DNA of 64,000 bases from Streptomyces sp. NBC_00523 (lineage in GTDB: Bacteria > Actinomycetota > Actinomycetes > Streptomycetales > Streptomycetaceae), in assembly GCF_036346615.1 (NCBI RefSeq), contig NZ_CP107836.1, positions 1,178,001-1,242,000 on the forward strand, written 5' to 3'. Under the pieces are notes generated by a model. It was not told where the DNA came from. It worked only from the letters and a program-made list of their open reading frames with translations, and ran no database searches. The position numbers and the translations under genes are program-made. The stretch's first letter is position 1. The number at the start of each line of letters is the position of its first letter. Shown in pieces: positions 7,425 through 17,066 of the stretch.

Positions 7425-8816
7425 ATGGGCCTCGGCGTGCGCTGGACCTTGCACGGCGACGGGAAGACGCCCGCACCGGGAGCGGTGGTCCGCCCCGACG
7501 AGCGGCTCTCCTGGCCCCGCACCTTCGGGCTCGGCGCGCAGCACGTGGTCGCCATGTTCGGCGCCTCGTTCGTGTCGCCGGTCCTGATGGGCCTCGACCC
7601 GAACCTCGCGATCATGATGTCGGGTGTCGCGACGGCCATCTTCCTGCTGGCCACACGCGGCCAGGTGCCGAGCTATCTGGGCTGTTCGCTCTCGTTCGTC
7701 GGGGTCGCCGCGACGATCCGGGCGAGCGGCGGCGACAGCGCGGTGGTGACCGGCGCGGTCTTCGTGGTCGGCGTGGTGCTCTTCCTCGCCGGTCTCGCGG
7801 TGCAGCGGTTCGGCGCGCGGATCATCCACGCGGCGATGCCGCCGGTGGTGACGGGCGCGGTGGTCATGCTCATCGGGTTCAACCTGGCGCCGGTCACGGC
7901 GTCGACGTACTGGCCGCAGGACCAGTGGACGGCCCTCCTGGTGATGCTGTTCACCGGTCTGGCCGTGGTGTGCCTGCGCGGCTTCTTCTCACGGATCGCG
8001 ATCTTCCTGGGGCTGGTCTTCGGTTACGTCCTGTCCTGGCTGCTCGACCTGGTCTTCGGCAAGATCCACTCCCCCGCCGGGGGCGCCGAGTCGGTGGACC
8101 ACTGGCGGCTGGACCTGTCGGGCGTCGGGAAGGCCGACTGGATCGGGCTGCCCTCCTTCCACGCGCCGAGCTTCGAGTGGTCGGCGATCCTGGTCGCCCT
8201 GCCCGTGGTCATCGCCCTGATCGCGGAGAACGCCGGACACGTGAAGGCGGTCGGCGAGATGACCGGCCGCTCGCTGGACGGCAAGCTGGGCACGGCCATC
8301 GCGGCGGACGGCGCCGCCTCGATGCTGTCCACGGCGGTGGGCGGCCCGCCGAACACCACGTACTCCGAGAACATCGGCGTGATGGCCGCGACCCGGGTGT
8401 ACTCCACCGCCGCCTACTGGGCCGCCGCCTGCTTCGCCCTGCTCTTCGGCCTCTGCCCGAAGTTCGGGGCGATCGTGGCGGCGATCCCGGGCGGGGTGCT
8501 CGGCGGCATCACCGTCATCCTGTACGGCATGATCGGCCTGCTCGGCGCCCAGATCTGGCTGAACGCCAAGGTGGACCTGCGCAATCCGCTGAACCTGGTG
8601 CCGGCCGCGGCGGGCATCATCATCGGCGTCGGCGGGGTCAGCCTGAAGATCACGGACAACTTCGAGCTGAGCGGGATCGCCCTCGGCACCATCGTCGTGA
8701 TCACCGGCTACCACGTGCTGCGCGCCTTCGCCCCGGCGCACCTCAAGACCCAGGAGCCGCTGCTCGACTCGGGCACCTCGGCGTACGACGAGGAGTCCCC
8801 GGCCAAGGAATCCTGA
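7425..8816 (+). CDS. uraA: uracil/xanthine permease (NCS2 family)
   Basis: A 463-residue nucleobase:cation symporter of the NCS2 (UraA/PbuX) family. Visible family features are the QH motif in the first segment (AQHVVAMFGA), the substrate-site glutamate region ENAGHVKAVGEM, and the NTTYSENIGVMAATRVYS segment before the last helices. The long hydrophobic profile fits 14 helices. The RBS AGGGAGC precedes the ATG. UraA-type specificity for uracil is the most likely reading, but xanthine or another base cannot be excluded. The pyr operon elsewhere in the window makes a pyrimidine salvage role natural. Confidence 0.85.
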   Translation: MGLGVRWTLHGDGKTPAPGAVVRPDERLSWPRTFGLGAQHVVAMFGASFVSPVLMGLDPNLAIMMSGVATAIFLLATRGQVPSYLGCSLSFVGVAATIRASGGDSAVVTGAVFVVGVVLFLAGLAVQRFGARIIHAAMPPVVTGAVVMLIGFNLAPVTASTYWPQDQWTALLVMLFTGLAVVCLRGFFSRIAIFLGLVFGYVLSWLLDLVFGKIHSPAGGAESVDHWRLDLSGVGKADWIGLPSFHAPSFEWSAILVALPVVIALIAENAGHVKAVGEMTGRSLDGKLGTAIAADGAASMLSTAVGGPPNTTYSENIGVMAATRVYSTAAYWAAACFALLFGLCPKFGAIVAAIPGGVLGGITVILYGMIGLLGAQIWLNAKVDLRNPLNLVPAAAGIIIGVGGVSLKITDNFELSGIALGTIVVITGYHVLRAFAPAHLKTQEPLLDSGTSAYDEESPAKES

Positions 8817-8833
8817 CCGGGGCCCCGACGGCC

Positions 8834-10534
8834 TCAGTCCTCCGGGAGTTCCACCGGGGCCAGCTCGTCGAAGCGGTCGCCGGGGCCGGGGTTGGTCGCG
8901 TCGGTCGCTCCGCCGAAGTGGGTCATCACGCCCCACACGGCGTTCAGCGCGGTCTGCACGGCCCCCTCGGCCCACCCGGCGGTCCAGGAGATGTCGTCAC
9001 CGGCCAGGAACAGGCCCCGCTTGTCGGCGGGCAGCCGGTCCTGCATGAAGTGGGTGAACAGGCGGCGCTGGTAGCGGTAGTGGCCGGGCAGGTTGGCCTT
9101 GAACGCGCCCATGAACCAGGGCTCGTTCTCCCAGGAGACGGTGACCGGGTTGCCGGTGATGTGGCTGCGGATGTCGACGTTCGGGTAGATCTCGCCGAGG
9201 GACTTCAGCATGACGTCCATCCGCTCGGTCGCCGAGAGCGGCAGCCACTTCAGGCTGTCGTCGCACCAGGTGTACGAGAGGCAGATGCTCGCCGGCCGGT
9301 CCGGCCCGTCGTCCAGCAGGTACGTGCCCCGGGTCATCCGGTCGGTCAGCGTCATCGACATCGTGTCGCGGCCGGTGGTCTCGTCCTTGTCCAGCCAGAA
9401 CGGCCGGTCCACGGGCACGAACAGCTTGGACGACTCCATGTAGTGGGTGCGCTCCATCGCCGTCCAGTGGTCGATCGGGAAGAGCGCGTCGTCGCAGGCG
9501 ATCTTGGAGAGCAGCAGCCAGGACTGCCCGGTGAAGACGGCCGCCCGGAAGGTGCGGATGTCGCCGGAGGCGTCGGTCACGGTGATCCGGTTGCCGGCCG
9601 TACGGTTCAGCCGGGTGACGGCCCCGCGCGGCTCGCCGCCGTGCAGCGAGGCCAGCGAGGTGCCGAGCGGCCAGTGCGTGATCTTCTGCGGCTCGCGTTC
9701 CCACAGGCGCAGCGGGAGCTGCTGGCTGCCGCCGACGATGGAGCGGTGGTGGTCGTCCGCCTCGGTGTAGACGACGCGCAGGATCTCCAGGATGGAGTTG
9801 GGGAAGTCGGTGTCCCAGCCGCCGGTGCCGAAGCCGACCTGGCCGAAGATCTCGCGGTGCCGGAAGGACTTGAAGGCGTCGGAGTCGCAGAGGAAGCCGT
9901 AGAAGGTCTGGTTGTCCAGCTTCTCGACCAGCCGGGACCAGATCTCCCTGATCCGGGGCACGTCGCGCTCGCGCATCGCCCGGTTCATGTCGGAGAAGTC
10001 GGCGCCCTCCTCCAGACAGCGGTTCCAGGCGTCCATCACATCGCGGTAGACCTGCGGGAGTTCATCGATGGTCGTGGCGTAGTGCGACTCGCCCTTGAGG
10101 TCGACCACGGTCGAAGGGGTGGCCGGGCAGAGCGGGTTGGGGAACGCCTTCGTCTCCAGGCCGACGAGGTCGATGTAGTGCTGGAGGGCGGTCGAAGAAG
10201 GCGGGAAGCGCATCGCGCCCATCTCGGCGGTGAGCGGTTCGCCGTCGGTGGCGCAGCCCTCGAACTCGACGGTGCGCAGCCGTCCGCCGATGCGGTCGGC
10301 CTCGTAGACGACCGGCTTGAGGCCCATCTTCATCAGTTCGTACGCGGTGATGATGCCGGAGAGCCCGCCGCCGATGACGGCCACCTCGGTGCCGTGCTCG
10401 GTCGCCGGTATCTGGCCGAGGCCCGCCGGGTGGGCGAGGAAGTCGTCGTACGCGTACGGGAAGTCCGGCCCGAACATCGTGATCGGCGGGGCCGCTTCCT
10501 CGGTGTGCTGGACGGCGGGGGGCACGGCGGTCAT
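8834..10534 (-). CDS. davB: FAD-dependent amino-acid 2-monooxygenase, DavB (lysine 2-monooxygenase)-like
   Basis: A 566-residue flavin amine-oxidase-family enzyme. The Rossmann FAD-binding motif GGGLSG is at residues 55-60, followed by YEADRIGGRLRT. The C-terminal FAD segment is LFLAGDDISWTAGWAEGAVQT. Extended segments such as ITMFGPDFPYAYDDFLAHPAG and FGQVGFGTGGWDTDFPNS closely resemble, from memory, the lysine 2-monooxygenase DavB of Pseudomonas putida, which oxidises and decarboxylates L-lysine to 5-aminovaleramide. The next gene upstream is a DavA-like amidase that would take that amide, which supports the reading. Tryptophan or phenylalanine 2-monooxygenase activity is the main alternative. 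Confidence 0.72.
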   Translation of the reverse strand: MTAVPPAVQHTEEAAPPITMFGPDFPYAYDDFLAHPAGLGQIPATEHGTEVAVIGGGLSGIITAYELMKMGLKPVVYEADRIGGRLRTVEFEGCATDGEPLTAEMGAMRFPPSSTALQHYIDLVGLETKAFPNPLCPATPSTVVDLKGESHYATTIDELPQVYRDVMDAWNRCLEEGADFSDMNRAMRERDVPRIREIWSRLVEKLDNQTFYGFLCDSDAFKSFRHREIFGQVGFGTGGWDTDFPNSILEILRVVYTEADDHHRSIVGGSQQLPLRLWEREPQKITHWPLGTSLASLHGGEPRGAVTRLNRTAGNRITVTDASGDIRTFRAAVFTGQSWLLLSKIACDDALFPIDHWTAMERTHYMESSKLFVPVDRPFWLDKDETTGRDTMSMTLTDRMTRGTYLLDDGPDRPASICLSYTWCDDSLKWLPLSATERMDVMLKSLGEIYPNVDIRSHITGNPVTVSWENEPWFMGAFKANLPGHYRYQRRLFTHFMQDRLPADKRGLFLAGDDISWTAGWAEGAVQTALNAVWGVMTHFGGATDATNPGPGDRFDELAPVELPED

Positions 10535-10587
10535 GGGGTACGGGCTCCTTGCGGGACGGGCGAAGACGTGAAGGGGGGCGGGCCGGC

Positions 10588-11385
10588 TCAGACGAGGGAG
10601 CCGTACAGGCCGGGGCGGCGGTCGCGCAGATACGGGTTGGCGGCGCGGGAGGCGGCCAGCAGGGCGAGGTCGACGTCGCCGGTGACCAGTTCCTCGCCGC
10701 GCCCCGCGCGGGCACGGACCGTGCCGTCCGGACCGGCCAGGCAGCTCAGCCCGGTGAAGTCGAACTCGCCTTCCGGGCCGGTCCGGTTGACGTACGCGAG
10801 GTACAGCTGGCTCTCGAAGGCGCGGACCGGGACGAGGGATTCGGCGACGAACGAGAAGGGGTGCATCAGCGCGGTCGGGACCAGCAGGAGATCGGTACCG
10901 GCCAGGGCGTGCGCCCGTACGTTCTCCGGGAACTCGACGTCGTAGCAGGTCAGCAGGCCGATGCGGACCCCGTCCAGCTCGGCCTGGACCACGGGCTGTC
11001 CGCCGGGGGTGAACCAGCGCTGCTCGAAGTCCCCGAAGAGGTGGGTCTTGCGGTAGTTCGCGAGCGTGATGCCGTCGGGGCCGATGAGCTGCGCGGAGTT
11101 GTACAGGGTGTCGCCCTCGCGCTCCGGGTAGCCGTAGTGGACGGCGATCCCGTGCCGCACGGCGATCTCGGCGACGGCGCGGGCGGCGGGCCCGTCGGCG
11201 GCCTCGGCCAGCCGGGGGACGTCGTCGCCGATGGCGTACCCGGTGAGGTACAGCTCGGGGCAGACCAGGAGCCGGGCCCCGGTGGCGGCGGCGCGGCGCG
11301 CGGCGTCCGCCAGCAGCTCGACGGACCCGGCGACCGAGCCGGGACGCCCGGAGCTCTGGAGCAGGGCGGTGCGCAACGGCGGCAT
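10588..11385 (-). CDS. davA: nitrilase-superfamily amidase, DavA (5-aminovaleramidase)-like
   Basis: A 265-residue carbon-nitrogen hydrolase. The Glu-Lys-Cys triad is visible as E44 (CPELYLTGY), K113 (NYRKTHLFGD) and C147 (LTCYDVEFPEN). Large parts resemble P. putida DavA, including RLAEAADGPAA and HYGYPER. The predicted reaction is hydrolysis of the amide made by the neighbouring monooxygenase (5-aminovaleramide to 5-aminovalerate plus ammonia). I chose the ATG at 11385 because homology begins there; the longer frame to 11538 is unsupported. It is first in a two-gene operon with the oxygenase, 53 bases apart. An indole-acetamide hydrolase role is a weaker alternative. Confidence 0.72.
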   Translation of the reverse strand: MPPLRTALLQSSGRPGSVAGSVELLADAARRAAATGARLLVCPELYLTGYAIGDDVPRLAEAADGPAARAVAEIAVRHGIAVHYGYPEREGDTLYNSAQLIGPDGITLANYRKTHLFGDFEQRWFTPGGQPVVQAELDGVRIGLLTCYDVEFPENVRAHALAGTDLLLVPTALMHPFSFVAESLVPVRAFESQLYLAYVNRTGPEGEFDFTGLSCLAGPDGTVRARAGRGEELVTGDVDLALLAASRAANPYLRDRRPGLYGSLV

Positions 11386-11462
11386 GGCTGACCTCGGACG
11401 ATACGGGCGGGGCGGGGACGTAGAAACGGTACGTTCAGCCGTTCGGCACGGACAAGCCGCGA

Positions 11463-11524
11463 CCGTTGCGCACCGACGACCGATCCGTTGCGCGGATCGC
11501 ACGGGACGCGAAGATTTATTGCGC
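11463..11524. promoter_or_regulatory. three TTGCGC repeats upstream of the davAB-like operon
   Basis: CCGTTGCGC occurs at 11463-11471 and 11485-11493, exactly 22 bp apart, and TTGCGC recurs at 11519-11524, 31 bp further on. Spacing by about two and three helical turns on one face suits an oligomeric Lrp/AsnC protein, and such a gene lies next to it. Assignment as its operator is inferred. Confidence 0.4.
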
Positions 11525-11579
11525 GACACCAGCGACATCCCGGCCCGCCGCGGCCACCCCCGCCCGTCGCGCCCACCTC

Positions 11580-11604
11580 GGCCCGTCCGGCGTTTGAGGA
11601 CGGA
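11580..11604. repeat. copy of the dispersed GCCCGTCCGGCG/TTTGAGGACG element
   Basis: This 25-bp intergenic copy reads GGCCCGTCCGGCG followed by TTTGAGGACGGA. It lies 40 bases past the stop of the Lrp/AsnC gene. It shares its core with the hairpin at 4701-4753 and with the copy at 20293-20317. Confidence 0.65.
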
Positions 11605-11643
11605 ACCCTCGCCGGAGGACCCGGCCCACCCAGCGGAGGGCCG

Positions 11644-12099
11644 CTACCCCGGGGACCCGGACGAATACCGCCGCAGCAACGGCGAAAGCACCAGCACGGA
11701 TTTCGTCCGTTCGACGTACGGCTCCCCCGCAATCCGCTCGAGCACCTGCTCAAAGTGCCGCATGTCCGCCGCGAAGACCTGCACCAGCGCATCCGCGTCG
11801 CCGGTGACCGTGGACGCGGAGGCGACCTCGGGATAGCGGGCGAGCCCCTGCTTGATGGACTCCGGGGACGTGTTGCGGCTGCAGTAGATCTCGATGTACC
11901 CCTCGGTCTCCCAGCCGAGCGCCGCCGGGTCAACGCGCACGGTGAACCCGGTGATGGCCCCCTCGGCGCGCAGCCGGTCGACCCGGCGTTTCACGGCGGG
12001 CGCGGACAGGCCGATGATCGAGCCGATGTCGGCGTAGGAGCGGCGGGCGTCCTCGGCCAGGGCGTGGACGATGCGTTCGTCGAGGTCGTTCAGTCGCAC
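11644..12099 (-). CDS. Lrp/AsnC-family transcriptional regulator
   Basis: A 151-residue amino-acid-responsive regulator. An N-terminal helix-turn-helix (YADIGSIIGLSAPAVKRRVDRL, about residues 18-40) is joined to a RAM ligand-sensing domain (about 60-135, with STVTGDADALVQVFAADM). I chose the GTG at 12099, where family homology begins (VRLNDLDERIVHAL); the ribosome binding site there is weak. The longer frame to 12768 is an antisense artefact over guaB1. It lies upstream of, and on the same strand as, the DavA/DavB-like pair, which fits local control of amino-acid catabolism by the substrate. Confidence 0.88.
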   Translation of the reverse strand: MRLNDLDERIVHALAEDARRSYADIGSIIGLSAPAVKRRVDRLRAEGAITGFTVRVDPAALGWETEGYIEIYCSRNTSPESIKQGLARYPEVASASTVTGDADALVQVFAADMRHFEQVLERIAGEPYVERTKSVLVLSPLLRRYSSGSPG

Positions 12100-12200
12100 G
12101 TCGTACGGGTCACTTCTCTGCGGTGGCCCGGCCGGAGCCGGGCATGACTGTGCCGGGGAGCGGCAGATGCCACCCCCCGGCAGTAGACCACGGCGCACAC

Positions 12201-12223
12201 CCGGCCCGGCGCATCCGGGCCGG
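12201..12223 (-). terminator. terminator after guaB1
   Basis: A perfect 9-bp GC stem, CCGGCCCGG (12201-12209) and CCGGGCCGG (12215-12223), closes a 5-nt loop. It lies 8 bases past the guaB1 stop on the minus strand. Confidence 0.6.
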
Positions 12224-12230
12224 ACGGGCC

Positions 12231-14004
<1,774 letters not shown>

Positions 14005-15027
14005 GTGGAGAACGAACTGCCGGACATCTACTGCCCGTTCCCCCAGCGGACGAACCCGCACGTCGGCCACGTACGGGAGCATCTGGACACCTGGACCCGC
14101 AACACCGGTCTGGTGCACCGGGATTCAGCCAGAGAGCGCTTCGAGCAGGCGGACTTCGGCGCGTTCGTCGGCATGGTCTACCCGACCGCCGACAGTGAGA
14201 ATCTGGACCTGGTCGCCGACTGGTTCGTCTGGCTCTTCCTCGTGGACGACCAGCTGGACGACGGCCATCTCGGCCGGAGCCCGGAGCGGGTGCGGGACGT
14301 CGTCGCCCTGATGCTGGCCGTGGTCGAGGGCACCCGCACCGGTGTGCTGGAGAACGAGGAGCTGCCCGCCGCCGTGGTGGCCCTCATCGACCTGTGGCAA
14401 CGTACGACGCCGACCGCGGCGGTGCACTGGCGGCGCAGGTTCGCCTGGCACCTGAAGAAGTACCTCACCACCGCCACCACCTGGGAAGCCGGGAACCGGG
14501 CGGCGGGCGTGGTGCCGTCGGAGGAGCTGTACATAGAGAAGCGCCGCCACACCGGCGCGATCATCGTCTGCATGGACCTGATAGAGATCGTCGCGGGCAT
14601 CGAGGCACCCTCCTCGATCCACAACGACCCCCGGTTCATCACCGCGCTCGAAGCGTCCTGCAACCACGTCTGCTGGGCCAATGACGTGTATTCGTACGAG
14701 AAGGAGCAGGTGCTCGGCGAGATCCACAACCTCGTCCACCTGGTCCGCCACCACCGCGGCTACGGCAAGCAGGAGGCGCTGGAGCACGTCTGCGCGGAGA
14801 TCGCCGTCGAGACGGAGCGCTTCCTGACGGCCGAGACCGAGCTGCTGGAGGCGTATCCGCAGCTGACTCCGATGCTGGAGCCGTATCTCGACGGCATGCG
14901 CAGCTGGATGCGCGGCAATCTCGACTGGTCCCGGCAGACGCCCCGCTACAACCCGGCCGACGTCAGCCAGTACGAGCAGCCGGAGCAGTATCTGGAGTCC
15001 ACGGTCCTGGGCGTCTCCCAGGACTGA
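14005..15027 (+). CDS. class I terpene synthase (sesquiterpene cyclase type), orphan
   Basis: A 340-residue bacterial class I terpene cyclase. The aspartate-rich metal site is V80-D81-D82-Q-L-D85-D86 and the NSE triad is N226-D-V-Y-S230-x-x-x-E234. A KRRHTG segment at about 179-184 provides the pyrophosphate-sensing arginine and the C-terminus has the usual RY pair (TPRYNP). The length is normal. It should ionise farnesyl (or geranyl) diphosphate with Mg2+ and cyclise it; the product cannot be predicted. The GTG at 14005 follows GGAGAGGA at a long 14-nt spacing. No P450, prenyl transferase or methyltransferase is adjacent; neighbours are housekeeping or regulatory genes, and a strong hairpin closes the transcript. 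Confidence 0.9.
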   Translation: MENELPDIYCPFPQRTNPHVGHVREHLDTWTRNTGLVHRDSARERFEQADFGAFVGMVYPTADSENLDLVADWFVWLFLVDDQLDDGHLGRSPERVRDVVALMLAVVEGTRTGVLENEELPAAVVALIDLWQRTTPTAAVHWRRRFAWHLKKYLTTATTWEAGNRAAGVVPSEELYIEKRRHTGAIIVCMDLIEIVAGIEAPSSIHNDPRFITALEASCNHVCWANDVYSYEKEQVLGEIHNLVHLVRHHRGYGKQEALEHVCAEIAVETERFLTAETELLEAYPQLTPMLEPYLDGMRSWMRGNLDWSRQTPRYNPADVSQYEQPEQYLESTVLGVSQD

Positions 15028-15036
15028 GCACCGGAA

Positions 15037-15085
15037 ACACGGGAGAGGGGCGAGCGGTCACGGACCGCTCGCCCCTCTCCCGTGT
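15037..15085. terminator. strong bidirectional terminator, 23-bp stem
   Basis: Arms 15037-15059 and 15063-15085 are perfectly complementary (ACACGGGAGAGGGGCGAGCG and beyond) around a 3-nt loop. It begins 10 bases after the terpene synthase stop and ends 20 bases before the end of the convergent SorC gene, so it serves both. Confidence 0.85.
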
Positions 15086-15104
15086 AACCGTGTGCCCGTC
15101 CGTG

Positions 15105-16154
15105 TCAGTCGCCGTCCGGGTCCGCGCGCTCCAGGGCCGGGCGGCGCGGGGCGGCGGACTCGGTGAGGAGGTAGTCGGCGGCGGCCGTGTCCGTCACCAG
15201 GCTGGTGACCAGGCCGGACCGCAGCACCGCGCCGATCGCCGCGGCCTTGCGCTGCCCGCCCGCGATGGCCACCACCTCGGGGATCCGGCGCAGCCGGTCC
15301 GCCTCGACGGTGATGCACCGCTCGCCGAGGTCCCGGCCGACCCGGCGGCCCTCCGCGTCGAAGAGGTGGGCCGACATCTCGGCGGCGACGCCGAGCGAGG
15401 CGTAGTGCCGGCGCTCCTCGTCGGAGAGCATGTCGTGCACGGTCGAGATGCCCGGCTCCCAGGAACCGATGGAGACGGCCGCGACCGTCACCTTGTCGAA
15501 GTACTCGAAGGCCCGGGCGATCCCCGTCTGGTGGCGCAGCGCGGCGGCCGTCGCCGGGTCGGGCAGCAGCATCGGCGCGTAGATCGGGTGCGCCTCGCCC
15601 CCGGAGACCTGGGCGGCGCGCCGCACGGCCTCCACCGAACCGCGCTCGGCGGTGCCCGCGTCGTACACCCCGGTGAGCTGCACGACCGTGCACGGGGGCA
15701 GCCGGTCGAGGGCGGCGGCCATGTGGATGGTGGAGCGGCCCCAGGCGAGCCCGAGCACATCGCCCTCGTTCACCAGTTCGCCGAGGAGGTCGGCCGCGAC
15801 CTCGCCCAGGTTCTCCGGGTCCGCCGCGTCGTCCTGCTCCTCCGCCGGGGACTCCACGACGACCGCGTGGCGCAGCCCGTAGCGGGCCCGGAGCGCGTCG
15901 GAGCGCTCGGCGTCCAGCTCGGCCGGGACCCGGATCTCGATGCGTACGAGGTCGCGCTCCAGGGCGGTCTCCAGCACCCGGGCGACCTTGAAGCGGCTGA
16001 CGCCGAACTCCTCGGCGATCTGAATCTTGGACTTGCCCTCGAGGTAGAAGCGGCGGGCCATGGCCGCCGCCTGCACCAGCTCCGCGGGCCCCATCCGCAG
16101 GGCGGACCGGCCCGCCGACATTGCAGACACCGCGTTCTCCTCACTGCTGTTCAC
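15105..16154 (-). CDS. SorC/DeoR-family sugar-binding transcriptional regulator
   Basis: A 349-residue regulator. A short N-terminal helix-turn-helix (about residues 41-70, KSKIQIAEEFGVSRFKVARVL) is followed by a SorC-type domain that binds phosphorylated sugars in this family (about 90-345, with LGLAWGRSTIHMAAALDRLP and AVSIGSWEPGISTVHDML). GTG start at 16154. It lies 114 bases downstream of rpe on the same strand, so a role in pentose-phosphate metabolism is possible but unproven. It converges with the terpene synthase. The inducer cannot be read from the sequence. Confidence 0.87.
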   Translation of the reverse strand: MNSSEENAVSAMSAGRSALRMGPAELVQAAAMARRFYLEGKSKIQIAEEFGVSRFKVARVLETALERDLVRIEIRVPAELDAERSDALRARYGLRHAVVVESPAEEQDDAADPENLGEVAADLLGELVNEGDVLGLAWGRSTIHMAAALDRLPPCTVVQLTGVYDAGTAERGSVEAVRRAAQVSGGEAHPIYAPMLLPDPATAAALRHQTGIARAFEYFDKVTVAAVSIGSWEPGISTVHDMLSDEERRHYASLGVAAEMSAHLFDAEGRRVGRDLGERCITVEADRLRRIPEVVAIAGGQRKAAAIGAVLRSGLVTSLVTDTAAADYLLTESAAPRRPALERADPDGD

Positions 16155-16268
16155 GCTCTTGATACGCCGTTCATCCTGTCAGATACGGCGATCCCTGACC
16201 GGTCCCGTCGGACCCCGTTCATCTGCCCTTGGCCGGAGCGCCGCTCGCCCGCTCCGGCCGCCCCGGAC

Positions 16269-16952
16269 TCAGTGCGCGCAGGCCCAGCCGGCCGCGCCGA
16301 TCGCTCCGTCGGCCTTGGCGCGCAGGGCCCGCACCGCGGCGGCCGGGTCGCCCGCCCCGTACACCGCCGAACCGGCGACGAAGACGTCGGCGCCGGCCTC
16401 GGCACACCGCTCGATGGTGGACTCGGAGACGCCTCCGTCGACCTGGAGCCACAGATCGAGCCCGTGCTTGGAGATCAGCTCACGGGTGCGGCGGATCTTC
16501 GGCAGCATGATGTCCAGGAACGCCTGGCCGCCGAAGCCCGGCTCCACGGTCATGATCAGCAGCATGTCGAGCTCGGGGAGCAGGTCCTCGTACGGCTCGA
16601 TGGGCGTCGCCGGCTTGAGCGCCATGGAGGCGCGGGCGCCCTTGGCGCGGATCTCGCGGGCCAGCCGCACGGGGGCGGCGGCGGCCTCGACGTGGAAAGT
16701 GACCGACCCGGCCCCCGCCTCGACGTACTGCGGTGCCCAGCGGTCCGCGTCCTCGATCATCAGATGGCAGTCCAGCGGCGTGTCCGTGGCCCTGCTGAGC
16801 GATTCCACGATCGGAACCCCGAGGGTCAGATTGGGCACGAAGTGGTTGTCCATGACATCGACATGGAGCCAGTCGGCACCTTCGACGGCCTTGGCCTCAT
16901 CGGCGAGGCGCGCGAAATCGGCGGAGAGAATACTCGGGTTGATCTGGGCCAT
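16269..16952 (-). CDS. rpe: ribulose-phosphate 3-epimerase
   Basis: This enzyme interconverts D-ribulose 5-phosphate and D-xylulose 5-phosphate in the pentose phosphate pathway. The 227-residue TIM barrel starts with the family pattern [13 protein letters not shown]. Metal ligands and catalytic aspartates are in [16 protein letters not shown] and GFGGQAF, and the phosphate-binding segment is VDGGVSE. The length is normal. It lies 114 bases downstream of rsmB on the same strand, followed by the SorC regulator. Confidence 0.95.
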   Translation of the reverse strand: MAQINPSILSADFARLADEAKAVEGADWLHVDVMDNHFVPNLTLGVPIVESLSRATDTPLDCHLMIEDADRWAPQYVEAGAGSVTFHVEAAAAPVRLAREIRAKGARASMALKPATPIEPYEDLLPELDMLLIMTVEPGFGGQAFLDIMLPKIRRTRELISKHGLDLWLQVDGGVSESTIERCAEAGADVFVAGSAVYGAGDPAAAVRALRAKADGAIGAAGWACAH

Positions 16953-17066
16953 GGGCCAAGCCTGCCATGTTCTGCGTCACTTCCCGGCCTCGGTGCGCTC
17001 CAAAGGCTCACGGGATCATTACGGTTCGCGCATTCCCGGCGTTTCGCCCCGGTGAGGGGCACGCGG

